Of a stretch of 14,692 bases of DNA, positions 7,352-14,551 are shown piece after piece. How positions within the stretch are numbered: position 1 is the stretch's first letter; the number at the start of each line of letters is the position of its first letter. A program made the translations under genes and the position numbers. The DNA lies in NCBI GenBank assembly GCA_003241285.1, contig QFOT01000043.1:1-14692 (forward strand). Direction: 5' to 3'. The notes under the pieces were generated by a model that saw nothing but the letters and a program-made list of their open reading frames with translations, searched no databases and was not told the origin of the DNA. The DNA comes from Micavibrio aeruginosavorus. GTDB lineage: Bacteria; Pseudomonadota; Alphaproteobacteria; Micavibrionales; Micavibrionaceae.

Positions 7352-8680
7352 TCAAAGATTACGGGATTTAATCGCGCCCTCAACCGATAAAACATTAAAA
7401 ATATCGTCCGTGATGCGCGGCTCGATAGCCTGCATATCAGCCAAAGATAATTCACTAAGCTTAAGACTTTTTTCTTCCGCCAGTTTTACAACGCGTCCCG
7501 TCACATGGTGTGCATCGCGAAATGGCAGATTTAGATTTTTCACCAGCCAGTCAGCGATTTCTGTGGCGGTGGCATATCCGCTTTCCGCCGCTTCGCGCAT
7601 TACTTCCTTATTCCAGACTGCTGTCGAGAGCATCCCGCTGATTGAGCGTAAACAAAGAACGACTGTATCGAAGCTTTCGAACACTGCCGCCTTATCTTCC
7701 TGCATATCTTTGTTATATGTCAGTGGCAGCGCCTTCATCACCATCATTAATTGAACCAGGTTTCCGCTCAGGCGGCCCGTTTTGGCCCGCACCAGCTCTG
7801 CCGCGTCCGGATTCTTCTTTTGCGGCATAATCGATGACCCAGTCGACCAGGCGTCAGATAATTTCATAAAACCGAATTGCGGCGTTGTCCACAAAACGAT
7901 CTCTTCGGCAAGACGGGATAGATTCAATCCCATCTGGGCGCAGGCGAATAAAAACTCCAGCGCAAAATCGCGGCTGCCGACCGCGTCCATCGTATTAGGT
8001 ACGATACCGTCAAAACCAAGAGCTTTTGCCGTTGCTTCCCGGTCGATCGGGTAGGACGTGCCCGACAAGGCGGCAGCACCAAGGGGCGAATAATTCATCC
8101 GCCGCCGCGCATCCTCGAAACGAGAACGATCCCGGGACAACATCTGGTTATAGGCATCCAGATGAAGCCCCAGGGTTACTGGCTGGGCCACCTGCAAATG
8201 CGTAAAGCCCGGCATGATCGTTTCTTTATGTGTGGTTATCAGGTCGGAGAAAACGTCCTGCAGACTGGTGATTTCCTCAATAAGGCTCGCGCAGGCTTCG
8301 ACGGTCCAAAGACGGAAATCGGTTGCCACCTGATCGTTGCGTGAGCGCGCCGTATGTAGCCGCCCGGCAGCTTCGCCAATAATCTCTTTCAGCCTTGTTT
8401 CGATATTCATATGAATATCTTCGAGGGCTGTCTTAAATTCAAATTTTCCGGATTCAATTTCGGTCAGGATTTGATCCAGCCCAAACTGGATATCCTGATT
8501 GTCTTTTTCACTAATGACCGCTTGCTTTGCGAGCATGGCGGCATGCGCTTTCGACGCTTTTATGTCCTGGGAATACAGGCGCTGATCGACACCGATAGAC
8601 GCATTGATCTGCTCCATGATATCGTCAACGGACGCCTCGAAACGTCCGCCCCAGATTGTACTTTTCATTTGTTTTTCCAT
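7352..8680 (-). CDS. argH: argininosuccinate lyase ArgH, short at the C-terminus
   Basis: Cleaves argininosuccinate to arginine and fumarate, the last step of arginine synthesis; a cytosolic homotetramer of the fumarase/aspartase superfamily. Of 442 residues, visible motifs are WGGRF (10-14), HTARSRND (109-116), GFTHLQVAQP (158-167) with the catalytic-base His161, and the signature GSSIMPQKKNPD (281-292) carrying the catalytic serine. Usual bacterial ArgH is about 455-470 residues and ends with a SRTSxGGTAP-like segment plus a helix. This one stops at SVEGAIKSRNL, so about 15-25 residues are missing. The segment does not appear in the other two frames just downstream. ATG 8680 is the outer start (AGGA, 11-base spacing). 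ATG 8668 (MKSTIWGGRF) also has GGA at a good distance, so the first four residues are uncertain. It lies apart from argFG behind an opposed small gene. All catalytic motifs are intact, so it is probably active. Confidence 0.95.
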   Translation of the reverse strand: MEKQMKSTIWGGRFEASVDDIMEQINASIGVDQRLYSQDIKASKAHAAMLAKQAVISEKDNQDIQFGLDQILTEIESGKFEFKTALEDIHMNIETRLKEIIGEAAGRLHTARSRNDQVATDFRLWTVEACASLIEEITSLQDVFSDLITTHKETIMPGFTHLQVAQPVTLGLHLDAYNQMLSRDRSRFEDARRRMNYSPLGAAALSGTSYPIDREATAKALGFDGIVPNTMDAVGSRDFALEFLFACAQMGLNLSRLAEEIVLWTTPQFGFMKLSDAWSTGSSIMPQKKNPDAAELVRAKTGRLSGNLVQLMMVMKALPLTYNKDMQEDKAAVFESFDTVVLCLRSISGMLSTAVWNKEVMREAAESGYATATEIADWLVKNLNLPFRDAHHVTGRVVKLAEEKSLKLSELSLADMQAIEPRITDDIFNVLSVEGAIKSRNL

Positions 8681-8703
8681 GGCAAAACTATATCCTGACT
8701 GTC

Positions 8704-8723
8704 ATTCCTGCGAAAGCGGGAAT
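8704..8723. repeat. REP-like palindromic element with GAAA loop
   Basis: ATTCCTGC (8704-8711), loop GAAA, GCGGGAAT (8716-8723) form an 8-bp stem with one G-T wobble. With its flanks (GTCATTCCTGCGAAAGCGGG...) it matches the widespread proteobacterial short palindrome GTCATTCCCGCGAAAGCGGGAATC, usually present in many dispersed intergenic copies. Here it sits in the 66 bases between the divergent argH and small secreted-protein genes. I saw only one copy in the window. Confidence 0.65.
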
Positions 8724-8746
8724 CTCTTTTGAACAAAAGGCAATTC

Positions 8747-9127
8747 ATGCTCCGGCTTTTGACTTTATTACTTCTGCTTCCCGTATCCGCTTTGGCGCAG
8801 GACATCCCCCTCACCTGCGATATCGAAATCGAGTTTAACAGTACCGGCAGCGGCATCGACGCCTCGGTTTATCAAAAAATCATGGATCGCGTTATCGCTA
8901 CACCCGCCATCACGGAAAAATATGTGACCAATATCGGACGCGAAGGCGAGCGCACGCTGTGCCTGAAAGTAGAGGAAGGCCAGCTTGGCGAGGTCTATGA
9001 CGATTTAAAGTCACAGATACCCGCCGAAAGCCATCATACCTGGACATATATCAAATCACGCGACGGCCGCGAGTTTAAAACGAAGGAAGCGGAAGGCCTC
9101 GTCCGCTATCGCTGGCAGACCGAATAA
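8747..9127 (+). CDS. small secreted or periplasmic hypothetical protein
   Basis: A 126-residue protein of unknown function. The first 17 residues (MLRLLTLLLLLPVSALA) are a clear Sec signal peptide with an ALA|QD cleavage site and no lipobox, so the mature protein of about 109 residues is probably periplasmic. It has exactly two cysteines (24 and 72), suitable for one disulfide, and looks like a small alpha/beta domain: strand CDIEIEF, helix SVYQKIMDRVI, then TLCLKVEEGQLGEVYDDL. The start is ATG 8747, with AAAGG six bases upstream; a TTG at 8729 in the same frame would put charged residues before the signal peptide and lacks a ribosome site. The gene is transcribed against the arginine genes between argG and argH, and its TAA touches the argG TAA with no bases between. 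Function not recognised. Confidence 0.8.
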   Translation: MLRLLTLLLLLPVSALAQDIPLTCDIEIEFNSTGSGIDASVYQKIMDRVIATPAITEKYVTNIGREGERTLCLKVEEGQLGEVYDDLKSQIPAESHHTWTYIKSRDGREFKTKEAEGLVRYRWQTE

Positions 9128-10345
9128 TTACTTCTTTGCAACCCTTGCCCAGTTGCGCAAGCGCACAGCATTGATGCGGATAAAGCCTGCAGCATCCTGC
9201 TGGTCATACCCACCCTCTTCATCCATGGAAGACAATTTTGGATCGTATAAAGCTTTATCGGATTCGCGCGCAATCGCATATGGCACGCCTTTGAGCAGTT
9301 TCATCTTCACGACGCCATCGATTCCTTTTTGTGACTCGTCGATACATTTCATCAGAAACTCGAACTCTGGCGAAAACCAGAAACCGTTATAAATCAACTC
9401 TGCCACTTTCAATGATAACGTATCGCGAATACGCATAACCTCGCGGTCCATGACAAGTCCTTCAATATCGCGGTGGGCTGCAAGTAAAATAGCCCCGCCC
9501 GGAGTTTCATAAACACCGCGTGATTTAATGCCGACAAAACGGTTCTCCACCATATCCAGCCGCCCGATGCCATGCTTGGTGCCAAGCTCGTTAAGATAAC
9601 TAAATAACTTCAAAGGATCGGTTTCGGTTTTTCCATCGGACGAAACTTTGACCGGATTACCGTCTTTAAACGTAATCGAAATAATATCGGCTACATTCGG
9701 CGCAGTTTCGATCGTCGCCGTTCTCGAATAAACCTCTTCACCGCAAACCGCGTTCGGGTCTTCGAGGATTCCGGCTTCGTGTGATATATGCAGCAGGTTG
9801 TCATCTTCGGAATAAGGCTTCGCGCGCGAAGCCTTGATCGGAATGCCGTGCTGCTCCGCATATTGAATCATATCGGTCCTGCCCCGGAAGCGACTTAAAA
9901 ACTCCGGCATTTTCCACGGTGCCAGAACTTTTATATCGGGTTTCAGCGCATAATACGAAAGCTCGAACCGCACCTGATCGTTGCCTTTGCCGGTCGCACC
10001 ATGGCCGACGAACTCCGCCTTCTCTTTAATCGCAATCTCGATTTGCTTTTTGGCAATGATCGGACGCGCAACCGACGTTCCGAGCAAATAGCGCCCTTCA
10101 TAAACGGCATTGGCTTTAAAGGTAGGAAAAATATAGTCGGTGACGAATTCGGATTTCAGATCTTCGACGTAAACTTTCGATGCACCGATTTTAATGGCCT
10201 TCTCGCGCGCGGCTTCGAAATCCTCTTCCTGTCCGACATCGGCGATATAGGCGATGACGTCATAACCTTCTTCCAGCATCCATTTTAAAATGATCGATGT
10301 ATCGAGCCCGCCCGAATACGCTAAAACGACTTTACCTTTGCTCAT
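9128..10345 (-). CDS. argG: argininosuccinate synthase ArgG
   Basis: Joins citrulline and aspartate using ATP (to AMP and pyrophosphate) to give argininosuccinate, the penultimate step of arginine synthesis. It is a cytosolic homotetramer. The 405 residues fit the family. Seen are the N-type ATP pyrophosphatase P-loop AYSGGLDTS (9-17), YLLGTSVARP (86-95), GHGATGKGNDQVRFE (114-128, citrulline and ATP site) and YSEDDNLLHISHEAGILEDP (178-197). The open frame continues 16 codons upstream into argF, but ATG 10345 has an ideal AAGGA ribosome site 7 bases away and begins MSKGKVVLAYSGG as in homologues. It follows argF by 14 bases and is surely co-transcribed with it. Its stop directly abuts the stop of the opposed small gene at 9127, leaving no space for a terminator between them. 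Confidence 0.97.
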   Translation of the reverse strand: MSKGKVVLAYSGGLDTSIILKWMLEEGYDVIAYIADVGQEEDFEAAREKAIKIGASKVYVEDLKSEFVTDYIFPTFKANAVYEGRYLLGTSVARPIIAKKQIEIAIKEKAEFVGHGATGKGNDQVRFELSYYALKPDIKVLAPWKMPEFLSRFRGRTDMIQYAEQHGIPIKASRAKPYSEDDNLLHISHEAGILEDPNAVCGEEVYSRTATIETAPNVADIISITFKDGNPVKVSSDGKTETDPLKLFSYLNELGTKHGIGRLDMVENRFVGIKSRGVYETPGGAILLAAHRDIEGLVMDREVMRIRDTLSLKVAELIYNGFWFSPEFEFLMKCIDESQKGIDGVVKMKLLKGVPYAIARESDKALYDPKLSSMDEEGGYDQQDAAGFIRINAVRLRNWARVAKK

Positions 10346-10359
10346 CTTTATTTCCTTTT

Positions 10360-11223
10360 TCAAATCTTTACGCCAGAATTCTCTAAACACCATGCCAGAA
10401 TGGCTTTCTGGACATGCAGGCGGTTCTCCGCTTCGTCATAGATAACGCTTGCTTCTGTGTCCAGCACTTCGTTGGTGACTTCTTCCCCGCGATGGATCGG
10501 CATGCAATGCATAAAAATAGCATCTTGCTTTGCCAAAGCCATTAATTCGGCATTGACCTGATAAGGCCAGAATTTTTCTTTCGCCTTGCCTTCTTCGCCC
10601 ATCGACACCCATGTGTCGGTGATAACGACATCGGCATTTTGAACCGCTTCCTGTGGCGTCAGGCTGCCTTCCAATGTCGGACTTGCGATTTCCAAATTAA
10701 AGCCGAATTTGGGTGCCACTTGCATAAATGTCTTGGCAACATTGTTGTAATCGCCGACCCAGGCCAGCTTAAGTCCTGCGATATTGCCTTTCTTTTCTTC
10801 AATCGTCATTAAATCCGCCATGATCTGGCATGGATGGGACCGGTCGGTTAGCGCATTGATAACCGGAATATTAGAATAGGACGCCAGTTCCTCAACAACG
10901 TCATGATCGGACAGGCGGATCATGATCGCATCGACGAAGCGCGACAACACTTTCGCTGTGTCTTCGACGCTTTCATTAACCCCAAGCTGCATCTCGTCTT
11001 TCGTCATCACCGTCACATGCCCGCCAAGCTGTTTAAACGCGATTTCAAACGACAATCTGGTCCGTGTCGATTTCTTGTCGAAGATCATGGCGAGGCTCAT
11101 GCCACGAAAAAGCTGGGGCGGCTCATATTTCTGCGCTTTCAATTCATGCGCATGCGCTAAAATTCGCATCAAGGCGGAAACAGGTATTTGATCGAGATTA
11201 ATGAAATGTTTTGTTTTGGTCAT
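10360..11223 (-). CDS. argF: ornithine carbamoyltransferase ArgF
   Basis: Transfers the carbamoyl group from carbamoyl phosphate to ornithine to give citrulline. The active form is a cytosolic trimer. At 287 residues it is a little shorter than the usual 300-335, mainly through a short N-terminus. The carbamoyl-phosphate site is STRTR (52-56), with HPCQ (130-133). The ornithine site includes DTWVSMG (203-209) and HCMPIHRGEEV (239-249); the usual HCLP reads HCMP, a mild change. The arginine after IH and the SMG loop favour ornithine carbamoyltransferase over N-acetylornithine or aspartate carbamoyltransferase. The start ATG 11223 has AAGG 8 bases upstream. It leads argFG; argD, which often precedes argF in alphaproteobacteria, is not here, and a helicase gene lies upstream. 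The 161-base leader contains candidate alternating hairpins. Confidence 0.96.
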   Translation of the reverse strand: MTKTKHFINLDQIPVSALMRILAHAHELKAQKYEPPQLFRGMSLAMIFDKKSTRTRLSFEIAFKQLGGHVTVMTKDEMQLGVNESVEDTAKVLSRFVDAIMIRLSDHDVVEELASYSNIPVINALTDRSHPCQIMADLMTIEEKKGNIAGLKLAWVGDYNNVAKTFMQVAPKFGFNLEIASPTLEGSLTPQEAVQNADVVITDTWVSMGEEGKAKEKFWPYQVNAELMALAKQDAIFMHCMPIHRGEEVTNEVLDTEASVIYDEAENRLHVQKAILAWCLENSGVKI

Positions 11224-11263
11224 TGTCGCTGCCTTTATATGTTGCTTGAAGAAGTGAGCAACA
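11224..11263 (-). promoter_or_regulatory. argF leader with two mutually exclusive hairpins
   Basis: In the argF mRNA leader GTTGCT (11262-11257) can pair with AGCAAC (11246-11241), leaving the AAAGG ribosome site free. The same upstream arm, as TGTTGCT (11263-11257), can instead pair with AGCGACA (11230-11224), which fills the gap between ribosome site and ATG; only one G-U wobble is needed. The second fold would trap the ribosome site in its loop. The pairings are seen in sequence; a switch in response to arginine or another signal is inference. No ArgR-type operator is recognised. Confidence 0.35.
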
Positions 11264-11283
11264 GGCAGGAATGCCGGAAGCCA

Positions 11284-11298
11284 CCGTATTAATTACGG
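11284..11298. repeat. inverted repeat CCGTA-TTAAT-TACGG in the helicase-argF gap
   Basis: A perfect 5-bp inverted repeat with a 5-base AT loop lies about 60 bases upstream of the argF start. It could be an operator half or an upstream hairpin of the argF leader. It is not followed by a T-run on the minus strand, so it is not a classic terminator. The rest of this 161-base gap (11224-11384) shows no gene and no promoter I can defend. Confidence 0.35.
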
Positions 11299-11384
11299 CG
11301 TCGACGTCGGATAGAAATTTGTGAGGCAAAAATCTTCATGAAGAAAAGCTACGGGGTTTTTAAATTCCATGCAAGATAAAATTT

Positions 11385-13604
11385 TTACGTTATAGATTCG
11401 ACAAACCCATCCATGACGCGGCGGTTCTCGCCGTCATCAAAGGACACGTCCAGTTTCTTTCCTTCAACCAAAATAACCGTGCCGCCGCCGAAAGAGTCAT
11501 GAAAGACGCGGTCCCCGACATTGAATTTAGATTGCCTGGAATCGAGATCGCGCCGCCAGCCCGACAAAACAGGCGATTGCCCGCCTCTAAAACCTGCCAT
11601 AGGACTATCAAAGCCTTTCGAATCCCAATGCGATGAACGTCCGGCATTATACATGCCCTGTTCCTGCTCTGACTCGATATTTTCTTTCGGCAATTCATCA
11701 ACGAAGCGCGATGGAATGGCATTGACCCAGTTTCCGTACATGCGGCGATTGGCAACGCTCGTTATGTAAGCGCGTTTACGGGCGCGCGTGATCCCGACAT
11801 ACGCAAGACGGCGCTCTTCTTCCAGCCCTGCGATGCCGTTTTCATCCATGGTCCGCTGGCTCGGGAACAGGCCTTCTTCCCAACCTGCCAGAAAAACCGC
11901 GTCGAATTCCAGACCCTTCGCACCATGCAATGTCATAAGGGACACATAATCATCATTCGCATTATTCTGCGAATTTTCCAGCACCAGCGCAACATGCTCT
12001 AAAAATTGCGGCATCGATTCAAACTCTTCCATGCCGGAAACAAGTTCTTTCAAGTTTTCCAACCTGCCCGGCGCTTCCGGTGTTTTATCCGCCTGCCACA
12101 TCGCGGTATAGCCTGACTCGTCAAGAATTTGGCCTGCCAAGGATGGATGCGCCAAAACAGAAAGGAGCGATCGCCATCTTTCGAAATCTCTGATCAAATT
12201 CAAAAGCGTGGTCCTGACTTTTGGTTTCAGCGCATCGGTTTCACACAATTCCGCCGTAGCCAGATATAAACTCAAACCTTTGCGCCGCGCATGGGCGTAC
12301 AGGCTTTGCACCGTAGCGTCACCGATCCCGCGCTTGGGCACATTAATGATACGCTCGAAAGCGAGATCGTCATTCGGCTGCACCGTGACGCGGAAATAGG
12401 CCAGCGCATCGCGGATTTCCTGCCGTTCATAAAAGCGCGGACCGCCGAAGACTTTATAATTAAGGCCGAGCTGGATAAAGCGTTCTTCGAATTCGCGCAT
12501 CTGGAATCCGGCGCGCACCAAAACCGCCATCTGCCGTAATTTCCATTTTTTATTTTGCAGGGATTCCATTTCCTCGCCGACGAAGCGCGCCTCTGCTTCA
12601 CCGTCCCACAGGGATCTTACAAAAACTTTCTCGCCCATTTCGTCCTGCGACCATAAAGTTTTCCCAAGCCGGCCTTTGTTCTGTGCGATCACACCGCTGG
12701 CCGCGGCAAGAATATGGCCCGTCGAACGGTAATTCTGCTCAAGGCGGACGATTTTTGCCCCCGGAAAATCTTTTTCAAAGCGAAGGATATTACCGACTTC
12801 CGCCCCGCGCCAGCCATAGATCGACTGGTCGTCATCCCCGACGCAGCAGATATTATTCGAGCCCTGCGCCAGAAGCCGCAGCCATAAATATTGCGCGACA
12901 TTCGTATCCTGATATTCGTCGACCATTATATATTTAAAGCGGCGGTGATAATCGGCGAGCACATCCTGATTGGTTCGCAGGATATGGATGATATGCATCA
13001 TCAGATCGCCGAAATCGCACGCATTGATAGTTTTCAATCTCGCGTGGTATTGCCGGTAAATTTCCAGCAGGCGGCCTTGCGCGAAATCCGGCGCATCCGC
13101 CGCATTCACATCTTCCGGACGTAGCGCGCGGTCCTTCCAGCGCTCGATCATGGAAAGGATCAGGCGCGGCGGCCATTTTTTCAGATCGATATTCTCGGCT
13201 TCGCAGATTTGCTTTATGAGCCGGACGGCATCGTCCTGATCGATAATAGTAAAAGACGATGTTAATCCGACAAGCTCGGCATGACGCCTGAGCATCCTCG
13301 CGCATAGCGCATGGAATGTGCCGAGCCACCATCCCTCGACTGGCTGCCCTCCCAAAAGATGGGATACGCGCTCTTTCATCTCATGCGCGGCCTTATTGGT
13401 AAAAGTTACCGCCAGGATCTGACCCGGAAAGGCACGGCCACTTTGCAGGAGATAGGCAAGGCGCGTCGTTAAAACTCTGGTTTTTCCCGTTCCGGCCCCG
13501 GCGATGATCAGGACAGGACCGTCGAGCGCACGCGCCGCTTCCTGCTGACGTTCATTCATGCCCTGAAGATAAGGCGGCTCACTGGATAATTTATCTGGGA
13601 TCAT
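11385..13604 (-). CDS. uvrD: UvrD/PcrA-type superfamily 1A DNA helicase
   Basis: A 3'-5' ATP-dependent DNA helicase acting in nucleotide-excision and mismatch repair and in clearing RecA or stalled polymerase. The 739 residues show all motifs in order: Q-motif region MNERQQEA (16-23), Walker A AGAGTGKT (35-42), Ia TFTNKAA (67-73), GTFHAL (95-100), Walker B DEYQD (229-233), III GDDDQSIYGWRGA (256-268), IV LEQNYRS (288-294), V LMTLHGAKGLEF (556-567) and VI EERRLAYVGITRAR (596-609). A flexible stretch (about 640-690) leads to a C-terminal Tudor-like domain (KFNVGDRVFHDSFGGGTV, 693-710), which in UvrD/PcrA contacts RNA polymerase. ATG 13604 is chosen because homologues extend past the PYLQGMN segment. 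Ribosome sites at 13604 and at Met16 (13559) are both weak, so the first 15 residues are less sure. It starts 60 bases after the RTX-like gene, possibly in the same transcript. Confidence 0.96.
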   Translation of the reverse strand: MIPDKLSSEPPYLQGMNERQQEAARALDGPVLIIAGAGTGKTRVLTTRLAYLLQSGRAFPGQILAVTFTNKAAHEMKERVSHLLGGQPVEGWWLGTFHALCARMLRRHAELVGLTSSFTIIDQDDAVRLIKQICEAENIDLKKWPPRLILSMIERWKDRALRPEDVNAADAPDFAQGRLLEIYRQYHARLKTINACDFGDLMMHIIHILRTNQDVLADYHRRFKYIMVDEYQDTNVAQYLWLRLLAQGSNNICCVGDDDQSIYGWRGAEVGNILRFEKDFPGAKIVRLEQNYRSTGHILAAASGVIAQNKGRLGKTLWSQDEMGEKVFVRSLWDGEAEARFVGEEMESLQNKKWKLRQMAVLVRAGFQMREFEERFIQLGLNYKVFGGPRFYERQEIRDALAYFRVTVQPNDDLAFERIINVPKRGIGDATVQSLYAHARRKGLSLYLATAELCETDALKPKVRTTLLNLIRDFERWRSLLSVLAHPSLAGQILDESGYTAMWQADKTPEAPGRLENLKELVSGMEEFESMPQFLEHVALVLENSQNNANDDYVSLMTLHGAKGLEFDAVFLAGWEEGLFPSQRTMDENGIAGLEEERRLAYVGITRARKRAYITSVANRRMYGNWVNAIPSRFVDELPKENIESEQEQGMYNAGRSSHWDSKGFDSPMAGFRGGQSPVLSGWRRDLDSRQSKFNVGDRVFHDSFGGGTVILVEGKKLDVSFDDGENRRVMDGFVESIT

Positions 13605-13664
13605 GCCTATGATATCGGCGATCCTGCCTGCGAAGTCAAACTCTACTGCAGGAATAACAAGTGT

Positions 13665-14546
13665 TTAATCGCCATATACCAGCGTAAAGCAATTCTCGCT
13701 AAGTGTCAGCGTATCGCCGCCCTTGCTGGTCAGCACGTCGCCCTGCCATGAAATGCTTTCAAGCGGGATACGAGAGCTGAGGACGATAAAATTCGTAAAT
13801 TTGGAAATCCACGGCACCGGAAAATTGGCGGGAATTTCATTAGGTGCAACTGAAGCGCCGCTGCAATCGACCGTTACATTATCCTTACCCCAGTTTTCGT
13901 TCAGCACGATAATGCTGCGGCCGGGGCCGAGTGTAATCGTATCGTCCCCGCCACCGCCATCGACGATACGGTCGCCCAGTGTGTCATTGATCGTATCATT
14001 GCCCGGGCCGCCCATGAAAATCTGGTCGCCGCCGATTTCAGTCAAAGGACAGTTGATGACATTATCGGTATCATCGCCGATCAGAACGCCGCCCGGTACA
14101 GGGCAGGTAACCGGGTTGGTCTCGCTTGCTTCTGTGATAGAAGACGGATCGATTCTCAAAACATCAAAATTCCTATCGGGACGCAGGACATCTTTGACAT
14201 TGAGGAAATAGGCAGGCAATTGTCCTGCGCCGATACTGCCGTTTAACAATGCCAGCAGATGGCGGAGCGGCGGCTGTGATTTTTTCTCGTAATCCTGATA
14301 AACAGTAATAGCCTGGGAAATCTTGGCAATCGCCAGATCACTCTGGGTTTTTTGCTCGGGCGTAAGAACAGTTTCGGTTTTCAGGTAATCCGCCGGAATA
14401 ATTCCTCTGGTTACCAGCATTTGTGCATCGGGTTCGATAAAGACAAGCGGCGCCGGTTTCTCGGTTTCGAATGTCGCGATGCCATATCCGGTATAAAGGC
14501 CTGCCGCAATCATAATAGTAATGACAATAATAATAATGATCCGCAT
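13665..14546 (-). CDS. membrane-anchored protein with RTX-like calcium-binding repeats
   Basis: A 293-residue protein of unknown function. Residues 3-24 (an isoleucine-rich run, IIIIIVITIMIAAG) are a signal anchor or uncleaved signal, placing the rest in the periplasm or outside. Residues 30-140 look helical with no known motif. Residues 155-207 contain glycine-aspartate nonapeptide-like units, LIGDDTDNVIN, FMGGPGNDTIND and VDGGGGDDTIT, of the hemolysin-type (RTX) calcium-binding consensus GGxGxDxUx, enough for a very small beta-roll. Four cysteines (148, 166, 228, 286) flank and follow the repeats and could form disulfides, which is unusual for RTX proteins. A type I secretion signal is not evident and no ABC exporter lies nearby. 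AGGA lies 10 bases from the start, inside the end of an upstream open frame. It may be co-transcribed with the helicase gene. Gene reality is good; function is unknown. Confidence 0.82.
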   Translation of the reverse strand: MRIIIIIVITIMIAAGLYTGYGIATFETEKPAPLVFIEPDAQMLVTRGIIPADYLKTETVLTPEQKTQSDLAIAKISQAITVYQDYEKKSQPPLRHLLALLNGSIGAGQLPAYFLNVKDVLRPDRNFDVLRIDPSSITEASETNPVTCPVPGGVLIGDDTDNVINCPLTEIGGDQIFMGGPGNDTINDTLGDRIVDGGGGDDTITLGPGRSIIVLNENWGKDNVTVDCSGASVAPNEIPANFPVPWISKFTNFIVLSSRIPLESISWQGDVLTSKGGDTLTLSENCFTLVYGD

Positions 14547-14551
14547 CAGAT

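Noticed and set aside
7294..7455. Upstream extension of the 221-residue protein to 7455
   Set aside because: It would overlap argH by 104 bases, and ATG 7293 has a far better ribosome site; the extension looks like out-of-frame argH DNA.
10346..10393. Sixteen-residue N-terminal extension of ArgG
   Set aside because: It overlaps the end of argF, lacks homologue-like sequence, and the inner ATG has an ideal AAGGA site.
11293..11370. Minus-strand 25-codon open frame in the argF leader, considered as an arginine leader peptide
   Set aside because: It contains no arginine codons and has no ribosome site upstream, so it does not fit an attenuator peptide.
13622..13653. Inverted repeat TCCTGC...GCAGGA between the RTX-like and helicase genes as a terminator
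   Set aside because: The loop of 20 bases is long and there is no T-run after it on the minus strand, so it is probably chance.
13723..14211. Plus-strand open frame of 162 residues antisense to the RTX-like gene
   Set aside because: Its Ser/Pro/Gly-rich composition is what the glycine-aspartate repeats give in reverse; no ribosome site or recognisable domain.
14526..14540. Short AAT triplet run at the start of the RTX-like gene as a microsatellite phase switch
   Set aside because: Only about four units, encoding the isoleucine-rich anchor; triplet changes would not shift the frame.
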